11,396 nucleotides of DNA from CAYOFK01 sp964403185 (GTDB lineage Bacteria > Bacteroidota > Bacteroidia > Bacteroidales > VadinHA17): assembly GCA_964403185.1 (NCBI GenBank), contig CAYOFK010000095.1, forward strand, positions 1 through 11,396. The letters run 5' to 3'. The translations under genes were made by a program, and so were the position numbers. The notes under the pieces were generated by a model. The model was not told the DNA's origin. It worked only from the letters and a program-made list of their open reading frames with translations, and did no database searches. Below, one piece after another: positions 5,433-11,396 of this stretch. The first letter of the stretch is position 1. The number at the start of each line of letters is the position of its first letter.

Positions 5433-5936
5433 ATGGATAAAATATTAACCATTGTAAGGCATGGAAAATCAGACTGGAGTTATGACGGACTGGCAGATTT
5501 TGACAGGCCTCTGAAAGCCAGGGCCTATAGTGACGGATACAGAATGGCCGGAATTCTAAAAACCATGGAACCGGTCCCCGACCTGCTGCTTACAAGTCCT
5601 GCAAACCGGGCATCATACACTGCAATCATTTATAGCAGGGTCCTTTACGGGAATTTTGAAAAACTTAAAATAAATGAGGATTTGTATCTTGCCGGAGCAC
5701 GGTCCATATTAAACATTGTCAGGAACTGCGGGGAGGATGTGGCACATCTGGCCATTTTCGGACACAATCCGGGCTTTACAGAACTGGCCAATAGTTTTCT
5801 TAAGGAATACCTTGAAAACATCCCAACATCAGGGTTTGTACGGCTCACTTTCAGGGCAGGCAACTGGTCAGATATCTCTCAGGATGCCTTGCTTGACCAC
5901 CGGTTTGAGTATCCAAAAAAGGATCTTGCTTTTTAA
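5433..5936 (+). CDS. SixA-like histidine phosphatase
   Basis: This 167-residue protein of the histidine phosphatase (phosphoglycerate mutase-like) superfamily acts through a phosphohistidine intermediate. The catalytic RHG motif is at residues 9-11 (H10, 'RHGKSDW'), followed by 'DFDRPL', the 'SPANRA..TA' segment with the second arginine, and the second catalytic histidine H111 in 'FGHNPG'. The size and motifs fit the SixA branch, whose E. coli member dephosphorylates a phosphohistidine signalling domain. The target here is unknown. The location between phoH and ppk1 suggests a role in phosphate or polyphosphate metabolism, but this is inference. ATG 5433 is used because the RHG strand should start within the first ten residues. 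A TTG at 5394 would overlap phoH. Translation is probably coupled to its neighbours (gaps of 10 and 17 bp). Confidence 0.9.
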   Translation: MDKILTIVRHGKSDWSYDGLADFDRPLKARAYSDGYRMAGILKTMEPVPDLLLTSPANRASYTAIIYSRVLYGNFEKLKINEDLYLAGARSILNIVRNCGEDVAHLAIFGHNPGFTELANSFLKEYLENIPTSGFVRLTFRAGNWSDISQDALLDHRFEYPKKDLAF

Positions 5937-5953
5937 TATAATCCGGGAATTGA

Positions 5954-7999
5954 ATGGACATTAGTAATCGTGAAATAGGTTGGTTGTCTTTTAACCACGC
6001 AGTGCTGCAGGAAGCCGCTGATCCAAATGTACCCCTGGTTGAACGACTCAGGTTTCTTGGTATTTTCTCGAACAATCTAGATGAGTTTTTTAAGGTAAGG
6101 GTTGCCTCCATGCGAAGATTGAGTGAATTGAACGTTGATACCACAAAGGTAACTGTTGATGATCCAAAAGAGGTTTTGAAACGGATACAGGCAACGGTTC
6201 TCAAGCTCAACAAGAAATTTGATACCTACTATGCCGAAATAACCAAAGAACTGGAAAAGGAAGGGATTTACATAATCAATGAGACCCAGTTGAATGATTC
6301 CCAGAAGGAGTTTGTTCATAACTATTACAATAATATAGTGGTCCCTGTATTGAATCCCATCATGCTGGCCAATGTAAAGAACTTCCCGGAATTAAAAGAC
6401 AAATCCATTTACCTGGCGGTAAAACTTTCCAGGTCCAAATCCCAACCGCGATCGGAATATGCCCTGATAGAATTGCCCCGGAAAACATTATCCCGGTTTG
6501 TAGAACTGCCCGGCAAAGAAAGTAAAAAGTTCATTATACTTCTGGATGATGTGATCCGGGCTGAATTGCCCAACCTGTTTCGCACCTTTTCATATGATGA
6601 ATTTGAAGCTTATACAATTAAAATAACAAGGGATGCTGAACTCGATATAGATAACGACCTCACTAAAAGTCTGCTTGAAAAGATATCCAAGGGCGTAAAA
6701 GGCCGTAAACGCGGGCAGGCGGTCCGGTTTGTTTACGACCAAAGCATGCCTGATGACCTGCAGTCCTATCTTTTAAACAGGTTAAAGATCACTTCAAAAG
6801 ACAATGTCATACCAGGAAGCCGGTACCATAACTTTAAGGATTTCATGGAATATCCTTCCATTGGTTCCGGAAAGCTTGAATATAATAAGATGGTGGCGCT
6901 GAAACATCCGGCTTTCAGCAACGCATCAAGCATCCTGAAAAACATCCATAAAAAAGATGTTTTGCTTTATTATCCTTACCACGACTTTTCTCAATTCATC
7001 AATCTCATCCGTGAAGCAGCCATTGATCCCGAGGTTATCTCCATAGGCATCACCTTGTACAGGGTGGCTTTTCATTCCAGGGTGATGAATGCCCTGATCA
7101 ATGCTTCTCTGAATGGAAAGGAAGTGACGGTAGTCATTGAACTACAAGCCCGGTTTGATGAAGAATCAAATATTTACTGGTCGAAAAAACTTGAGGAAGC
7201 AGGTGCAAAAGTTGTATTTGGAATTCCCGGACTGAAGATCCATTGTAAATTATTCCTGGTTGGCCGGAAGGGAAGGGAAAATAAAATTCATTACACTGCC
7301 TGTATCAGCACAGGCAATTTTCATGAAGGCACTGCCAGCGTTTATTCGGATGTCACCCTGTTTACCACTTTGAGAAAGATTACACGGGAGGTAAAAATGG
7401 TCTTTGATTTCATCGAGCATCCCTTTAAGCCTGTGGTATTTAAAAACCTGTTGGTTTCTCCCAATTTCATGAGAAACAAACTAATAACCCTGATTGATAA
7501 TGAGATACTCAATGCAAAGCAGGGCCGGGAAGCCTATATCATCCTTAAAATTAACAATCTGGTTGACCGGAAGATGATCCTGCGATTATATGCAGCCAGC
7601 CAGGCAGGTGTTAAGATCACACTCATCGTCCGGGGCATTTGCTCTTTGAAACCAGGCATTCCGGGACTGAGTGACAGCATATACGGCATTCGTATTGTGG
7701 GCCGTTTTCTCGAACACACGAGAATCCATATTTTCTGCAATGGCGGAAATGAAAAATATTATATCAGTTCTGCGGACTGGATGCCAAGAAACCTGGATCA
7801 CCGTGTTGAGGTTGGCTGTCCGGTTTTCGATCCGGATATTCAAAAAGAACTCCGCGACCTGATCCACCTGACCCTTTCTGACAATGTCAAAGCCAGGATA
7901 ATAAATGAAGCCCAGGACAACCAGTATGTAAAGAATGACAAGCCTGCTATAGATTCTCAGATCGAGCTCTATGACGTAATAAAGCATAAAAAATACTGA
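5954..7999 (+). CDS. ppk1: Polyphosphate kinase 1
   Basis: PPK1 reversibly polymerises the gamma-phosphate of ATP into inorganic polyphosphate, usually at the inner side of the membrane. The 681-residue length is typical. The N domain carries 'NREIGWLSFNHAVLQEAAD' (5-23) and 'FLGIFSNNLDEFFKVRVA' (34-51). The H domain occupies roughly 105-310. The two phospholipase-D-like catalytic domains follow: H430 in 'GLKIHCKLFLVGRK' is the expected autophosphorylated histidine (E. coli H435), and H588 in 'FLEHTRIHIF' matches E. coli H592. 'STGNFHEGTA', 'YSDVTLFT' and 'SSADWMPRNLDHRVEV' complete the active site. No truncation or missing catalytic residue is seen. The ATG lies 17 bp after the SixA-like gene. 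Pairing of a SixA-like phosphatase with ppk suggests co-regulation of polyphosphate synthesis and a phospho-relay or turnover step. Confidence 0.97.
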   Translation: MDISNREIGWLSFNHAVLQEAADPNVPLVERLRFLGIFSNNLDEFFKVRVASMRRLSELNVDTTKVTVDDPKEVLKRIQATVLKLNKKFDTYYAEITKELEKEGIYIINETQLNDSQKEFVHNYYNNIVVPVLNPIMLANVKNFPELKDKSIYLAVKLSRSKSQPRSEYALIELPRKTLSRFVELPGKESKKFIILLDDVIRAELPNLFRTFSYDEFEAYTIKITRDAELDIDNDLTKSLLEKISKGVKGRKRGQAVRFVYDQSMPDDLQSYLLNRLKITSKDNVIPGSRYHNFKDFMEYPSIGSGKLEYNKMVALKHPAFSNASSILKNIHKKDVLLYYPYHDFSQFINLIREAAIDPEVISIGITLYRVAFHSRVMNALINASLNGKEVTVVIELQARFDEESNIYWSKKLEEAGAKVVFGIPGLKIHCKLFLVGRKGRENKIHYTACISTGNFHEGTASVYSDVTLFTTLRKITREVKMVFDFIEHPFKPVVFKNLLVSPNFMRNKLITLIDNEILNAKQGREAYIILKINNLVDRKMILRLYAASQAGVKITLIVRGICSLKPGIPGLSDSIYGIRIVGRFLEHTRIHIFCNGGNEKYYISSADWMPRNLDHRVEVGCPVFDPDIQKELRDLIHLTLSDNVKARIINEAQDNQYVKNDKPAIDSQIELYDVIKHKKY

Positions 8000-8035
8000 T
8001 CAATCGTTTATTAAAAGTGCACATCCCCAAAACGT

Positions 8036-8040
8036 GGAGG
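8036..8040 (+). promoter_or_regulatory. Shine-Dalgarno-like site that selects the IMPase start
   Basis: GGAGG lies nine bases before ATG 8050. It supports that start over the in-frame GTG at 8017. Strong SD sites are uncommon in this phylum, and the other genes of the window lack one this clear. Confidence 0.45.
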
Positions 8041-8049
8041 AATCATTAC

Positions 8050-8850
8050 ATGAATTTGGAAGATCTGTGTCAAAAGGTGGGTGTTATTGCCCGTGAAGCC
8101 GGAAATTTCATAAGGAATGAGCGGATCCGGTCAGGTGCCATGGAATTCCAGACCAAAGGCTTGCATGATTTTGTGACCGACGTGGACAGACAATCTGAAT
8201 CCTTCATTATAGAAAAGCTACAGGAAATGCTGCCTGATTCGGGATTTATTGCTGAGGAAGGCACAAAAACACATAAAGGGCCCCGGTATAACTGGATCAT
8301 TGACCCTCTTGACGGAACCACAAATTTTATCCACGGTTTGTTTCCTTACTCTGTCAGCATTGCACTGCTGGAAGATGAAGAGCTGCAACTTGGCAGCATT
8401 TATGAAATCGGGGCCGATGAACTGTACTGCGCGTGGAAGTCAGGGGGTGCCTGGTGCAATGGTGTTCAAATACAGGTTTCACACGCTCAGGCACTAAAGG
8501 ATTCCCTTATTGCTACCGGATTCCCCTTTACGAATTTTGACCATATGGAAGCCTTCATGAACGTAATCCGGAAAATCATGCAAACCACGCACGGCATCCG
8601 CCGTTTCGGATCTGCAGCCGTTGATCTGGCCTACCTGGCATCGGGAAAATTTGACGGTTTTTTTGAATATAACCTGAATGCCTGGGATGTGGCAGCCGGA
8701 ATTGTTATTGTAAAGGAAGCAGGGGGCCGCATTACAGATTTTTCAGGTGGTGAAAATTATTTGTACGGCAAGGAGATTGTCGCCTCCAACTCAACCATTC
8801 ATGATGAATTCCTGCAGCCTGTCCGGTTGGTTCTGTCTTCTGAAGATTGA
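8050..8850 (+). CDS. Inositol monophosphatase family protein
   Basis: This 266-residue Mg2+-dependent, Li+-sensitive-type phosphatase belongs to the FIG superfamily (SuhB/IMPase branch). Metal ligands are E69/E70 in 'FIAEEGT', D85 and D88 in 'WIIDPLDGTTNFIHG' and D213 in 'NAWDVAAG', all in the expected order and spacing. The length is right for IMPase. Likely substrates are myo-inositol-1-phosphate or another small sugar phosphate. The related 3'-phosphoadenosine phosphatase CysQ cannot be fully excluded, although 'GIRRFGSAAVDLAYLASGKFDGFFE' fits IMPase better. The start is ATG 8050, giving an N-terminus 'MNLEDLCQKVGVIAREAG' like family members. It lies 50 bp after ppk1, so it is probably the last gene of the phoH-sixA-ppk1 series. 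Confidence 0.93.
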   Translation: MNLEDLCQKVGVIAREAGNFIRNERIRSGAMEFQTKGLHDFVTDVDRQSESFIIEKLQEMLPDSGFIAEEGTKTHKGPRYNWIIDPLDGTTNFIHGLFPYSVSIALLEDEELQLGSIYEIGADELYCAWKSGGAWCNGVQIQVSHAQALKDSLIATGFPFTNFDHMEAFMNVIRKIMQTTHGIRRFGSAAVDLAYLASGKFDGFFEYNLNAWDVAAGIVIVKEAGGRITDFSGGENYLYGKEIVASNSTIHDEFLQPVRLVLSSED

Positions 8851-9048
8851 TATCCCGGAATACATATACGTATAACAATTAATCATACCAAGGGTGGAGT
8901 GATAGGATATAGCTTGTAAGTTATATGTTATTGGATGAAAAGAGGCCACGAATGCACTGATGCGGGACGAATGAACGAATTTCGTCAAACCATTCAGTTT
9001 TTTAAGATAATAAATGTATATATCCGTTGAAACCACTTACTTTGAATC

Positions 9049-10068
9049 ATGATCAAAACGGCGGTAGTAATATTGAACTGGAACGGGGAAGCCTACCTTA
9101 AGCGCTTCCTGCCTTCAGTGCTGTCGCATTCAAGCCCTGAGAATACACAGGTTGTTGTTGGTGACAACGGATCGACAGACGGATCTGTTTCCTTACTGGA
9201 AAAGGAATTTCCGGAGGTACACCTGATAAAGCTTGATAAGAACTATGGGTTTTCAGAAGGATACAACCGCATTCTCAGGCAAGTCTCTGCCGGCCATTAC
9301 GTTATTTTGAATTCAGACATTGAAGTCACACCCGGGTGGCTTGATCCCCTCATTAACATTCTCGCCGAGAACCCTCAAATTGCTGTAGTGATGCCTAAGA
9401 TCAAGTCGTTTGAACGGCAGGAATATTTTGAACATGCAGGCGCTGCCGGAGGGTTTATTGACAAATTCGGTTATCCGTTTTGCCGGGGCCGTATACTGAA
9501 TAACATTGAAAAAGACCAGGGCCAGTACGATCAGGAATGTGAGGTGTTCTGGGCCACCGGCGCCTGTATGTGCATTAAGGCAGACATCTTTCACAAATTC
9601 GGAGGGTTTGATGATTACATGTTTGCCCATATGGAAGAGATTGACCTGTGCTGGCGTATTAAAAATGCAGGGTTTAAGATTCTTTTCACTCCGGAATCCA
9701 CTGTGTACCATGTAGGTGGAGGAACACTGCCAAATGAACATCCGCAAAAATTGTATCTGAATTTCAGGAACAATCTGATCCTTCTTTACAAAAATCTGCC
9801 ACCCGGAAATAAAGCATTTGTGTTTTTCATGCGTTTCATACTTGACGGGGTGGCCGCATTAAAATTCCTGGCGGGTTTCAAACCGGCACACATGGCGGCC
9901 ATATTCCGGGCACACTGGCATTTTTACAGGATTTTACCGAAGTACAAAAAGGATCTCAAAAACCAGACTTTAAAGATTGCGAAGCTGCCTGAGGAACTAT
10001 ACCGGAAAAGCATTTTGTTAAATTTCTACATTCTCAGGAGAAAAACATACACCGATCTTAAACAGTGA
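9049..10068 (+). CDS. Family 2 glycosyltransferase (rhamnosyltransferase-like)
   Basis: This 339-residue inverting GT-A glycosyltransferase is of the WbbL/rhamnosyltransferase-like GT2 group, which transfers a nucleotide-activated sugar to a lipid-linked glycan or surface polysaccharide. The N-terminal strand 'VVILNWNGEAYL' is followed by 'DNGSTDGS' at 39-46 (nucleotide binding), 'NYGFSEGYN', then the metal-binding 'NSDIEV' (D90) in place of DXD. The acceptor/catalytic motif 'MEEIDLCWR' (E197, D199) and 'VYHVGGGT' close the catalytic domain. The C-terminal 80-90 residues are basic and partly hydrophobic (about 262-282), suggesting peripheral membrane association. The donor and acceptor cannot be told from sequence. 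It is separated from the IMPase gene by 198 bp, so it may have its own promoter, although no good TTTG/TAnnTTTG pair was found. The phosphoesterase gene follows after 54 bp. Confidence 0.93.
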   Translation: MIKTAVVILNWNGEAYLKRFLPSVLSHSSPENTQVVVGDNGSTDGSVSLLEKEFPEVHLIKLDKNYGFSEGYNRILRQVSAGHYVILNSDIEVTPGWLDPLINILAENPQIAVVMPKIKSFERQEYFEHAGAAGGFIDKFGYPFCRGRILNNIEKDQGQYDQECEVFWATGACMCIKADIFHKFGGFDDYMFAHMEEIDLCWRIKNAGFKILFTPESTVYHVGGGTLPNEHPQKLYLNFRNNLILLYKNLPPGNKAFVFFMRFILDGVAALKFLAGFKPAHMAAIFRAHWHFYRILPKYKKDLKNQTLKIAKLPEELYRKSILLNFYILRRKTYTDLKQ

Positions 10069-10122
10069 AGGGGGCAGATCTGCAGTAACTAATCACATCC
10101 GAAAGCAATGTAAATCCCGGTC

Positions 10123-11286
10123 ATGAAATTTTCCCGATTCGTTATCTTCTTATCCATAGTATTTTGTTTTTATGCCCTCATTAATTATTACATTTATTCA
10201 CACGGACTGATTGCTTTTCAGGAGGGTTCATTACTCCGCACGGTTTATAAGTTTGTATTTATCGGGGTCTTGCTTCTGTTTCCGGTTGGCCGGATACTTG
10301 AACGATTCTGGCACACCAGGATTCTCTACAGAATTTCTGAGATTGGCTCTTTCTGGCTGGCAGCCATGTTATATTTCTTTTTATTAAGTCTGGGGTTTGA
10401 TATCGCCGGCCTGATGCTGTTGCTTGCAGATGAACCTACCTTCATTATGGATCCGGAATTTCAGCAGTTTGCTGTTGTAATTTCGGCATGCTTTGTTTTT
10501 CTGCTGTTAATTGGGGGGTACATCAATGGAAGAAATCCCAGGATCAGGAAGCTGAATATCCGTATAGGGAAATCAGCCGGTTTATTGAAAACTTTAAATA
10601 TTGTAGCCGCTTCGGATATTCATCTGGGATCTATCATCGGAGAAAAGCGCGTTAAAAAGATGGTGGAAAAGATCAATGGCCTTAAGCCGGATATAGTGCT
10701 CCTGGCCGGAGACATCCTTGATGAAGATACCGGATCTGTCATTCACCAGAACCTGGGGTCCTGTCTTGAAAATATTGAGTCAAGGTTCGGTGTATTTGCC
10801 GCCACAGGGAATCACGAGTTTATCGGAGGAATCCGTAATGCCCTGGCTTTTCTTGAGAAACACAAGATCAGGGTGCTTAAAGATGAATGGCAGGAAATTG
10901 CGGGCCGGTTTTATGTAGTTGGGCGTCTTGACAGGGATGTTAGCCGATATGCAGGAATTCAGGGAAAAAGCCTGCCCGAAATACTTGAAGGAGCGGATCC
11001 GTCAAAACCCATACTGCTTCTTGATCATCAACCAGTCAGATTTGCCGAGGGAGTAACAGCCGGAATAGATCTGCAGCTTTCAGGACATACGCATCATGGC
11101 CAGATCTGGCCTCTGCAATTCTTCACTAAACGAATTTTCGACCTTAGCTGGGGATATAAAAGAACAGGCAACACACATTTTTATGTATCCTCCGGTTACG
11201 GGAGTTGGGGGCCACCGGTACGTATCGGCAACCGGCCTGAGCTGGTATCCATTACTTTAGAGTTCACTCCAGGTATAAAGACATGA
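10123..11286 (+). CDS. Membrane-anchored calcineurin-like metallophosphoesterase
   Basis: This 387-residue protein has four predicted N-terminal membrane segments (about 5-26, 41-58, 76-101, 115-133), a short basic linker, then a metallophosphoesterase domain (about 155-385). The two-metal site is complete: D165 and H167 in 'SDIHLG', D197 in 'LAGDILDED', N230 and H231 in 'TGNHEF', and H322/H324 in 'GHTHHGQIWP', with 'DHQP' before it. This layout resembles the YkuE/YaeI group of membrane-associated phosphodiesterases, some of which act on phospholipid-type substrates. The substrate here is unknown. The positive residues after segment 4 (NGRNPRIRK) suggest a cytoplasmic catalytic domain. It follows the glycosyltransferase gene on the same strand, so an envelope-related role is plausible but unproven. 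No intrinsic terminator with a T-tract is seen before the window ends. Confidence 0.92.
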   Translation: MKFSRFVIFLSIVFCFYALINYYIYSHGLIAFQEGSLLRTVYKFVFIGVLLLFPVGRILERFWHTRILYRISEIGSFWLAAMLYFFLLSLGFDIAGLMLLLADEPTFIMDPEFQQFAVVISACFVFLLLIGGYINGRNPRIRKLNIRIGKSAGLLKTLNIVAASDIHLGSIIGEKRVKKMVEKINGLKPDIVLLAGDILDEDTGSVIHQNLGSCLENIESRFGVFAATGNHEFIGGIRNALAFLEKHKIRVLKDEWQEIAGRFYVVGRLDRDVSRYAGIQGKSLPEILEGADPSKPILLLDHQPVRFAEGVTAGIDLQLSGHTHHGQIWPLQFFTKRIFDLSWGYKRTGNTHFYVSSGYGSWGPPVRIGNRPELVSITLEFTPGIKT

Positions 11287-11306
11287 CACTTCCGGCTATG
11301 CCTACT

Positions 11307-11380
11307 GGGCGCCGGGCGCCTACGCTAAAGTTAAGGCTGGGTAGATTGACTTTGTAAGTCGATTGTGGCCGAAAGGGCAC
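11307..11380. repeat. Palindromic intergenic repeat cluster at right edge
   Basis: It contains two adjacent copies of GGGCGCC (11307-11320). It also holds the 23-bp repeat on the minus strand (11341-11363; palindrome ATTGACTT-TGT-AAGTCGAT with one wobble), sharing 20 of 23 bases with 1784-1806. A third element is an imperfect GNRA-loop hairpin GTGgCC-GAAA-GGgCAC (11365-11380). No coding sequence is visible from 11287 to the end. Confidence 0.5.
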
Positions 11381-11396
11381 TAATGAAAATCCCTTT

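Noticed and set aside
7586..7987. 133-codon minus-strand frame inside ppk1
   Set aside because: It is antisense to the conserved catalytic region of PPK1, with no independent signal.
8851..9048. Spacer with near-repeats of ACGAATG (about 8948-8985) and an ATACGTAT palindrome
   Set aside because: The copies are short and degenerate. No promoter pair with correct spacing and no terminator could be supported.
9313..9747. 144-codon minus-strand frame inside the glycosyltransferase gene
   Set aside because: It is antisense to conserved GT2 motifs and is explained by codon bias of the real gene.
1..11396. CRISPR array or phage structural genes
   Set aside because: No regularly spaced direct repeats of CRISPR length and no phage-type proteins were seen.

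Overview
The window looks like chromosomal DNA of a member of the Bacteroidota, probably an uncultured or environmental Bacteroidales-like lineage. The evidence is a Bacteroidota-type promoter (TTTG, 19 bp, TATATTTG) in front of the tRNA locus, mostly weak Shine-Dalgarno signals, moderate GC content, proteins of Bacteroidota character (a PIN-PhoH ATPase, PPK1 next to a SixA-like phosphatase) and palindrome-rich intergenic repeats. The phylum call is fairly secure; I cannot name a genus.

Layout. Bases 1-67 hold the last 21 codons of a gene entering from the left, which resembles the end of an excisionase-type helix-turn-helix protein. Bases 68-633 contain no convincing gene, only small inverted repeats and a TGTTTAAAC repeat block. 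An intact tRNA-Val(UAC) lies on the minus strand at 683-757 with its own terminator. Just upstream of it is a broken second copy of the tRNA 5' end, split by an 86-bp insert made of two abutting hairpins. The good promoter abuts the broken copy, not the intact one. This is the most unusual structure in the window. A lipoprotein of unknown function (1123-1674, +) follows. After it comes a roughly 500-bp gene-free stretch filled with palindromic repeats, between the convergent lipoprotein and folC genes.

Core region. folC (folate polyglutamylation) and a small nitroreductase are co-oriented on the minus strand. Divergent from them is a tight plus-strand run: PIN-PhoH ATPase, SixA-like histidine phosphatase, polyphosphate kinase PPK1 and inositol-monophosphatase-family phosphatase, with gaps of 10, 17 and 50 bp. 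This is probably an operon centred on polyphosphate and phosphate-ester metabolism. After a 198-bp gap come a GT2 glycosyltransferase and a membrane-anchored calcineurin-like phosphoesterase, both on the plus strand. The window ends in another palindrome-rich intergenic stretch, which shares a 23-bp repeat with the 1.8-kb region.

Start codons were reassessed. The longest open frames of folC, nitroreductase, phoH, the SixA-like gene and the IMPase gene start too early, at GTG or TTG codons or inside a neighbour. Downstream ATGs that match the expected family N-termini were chosen instead.
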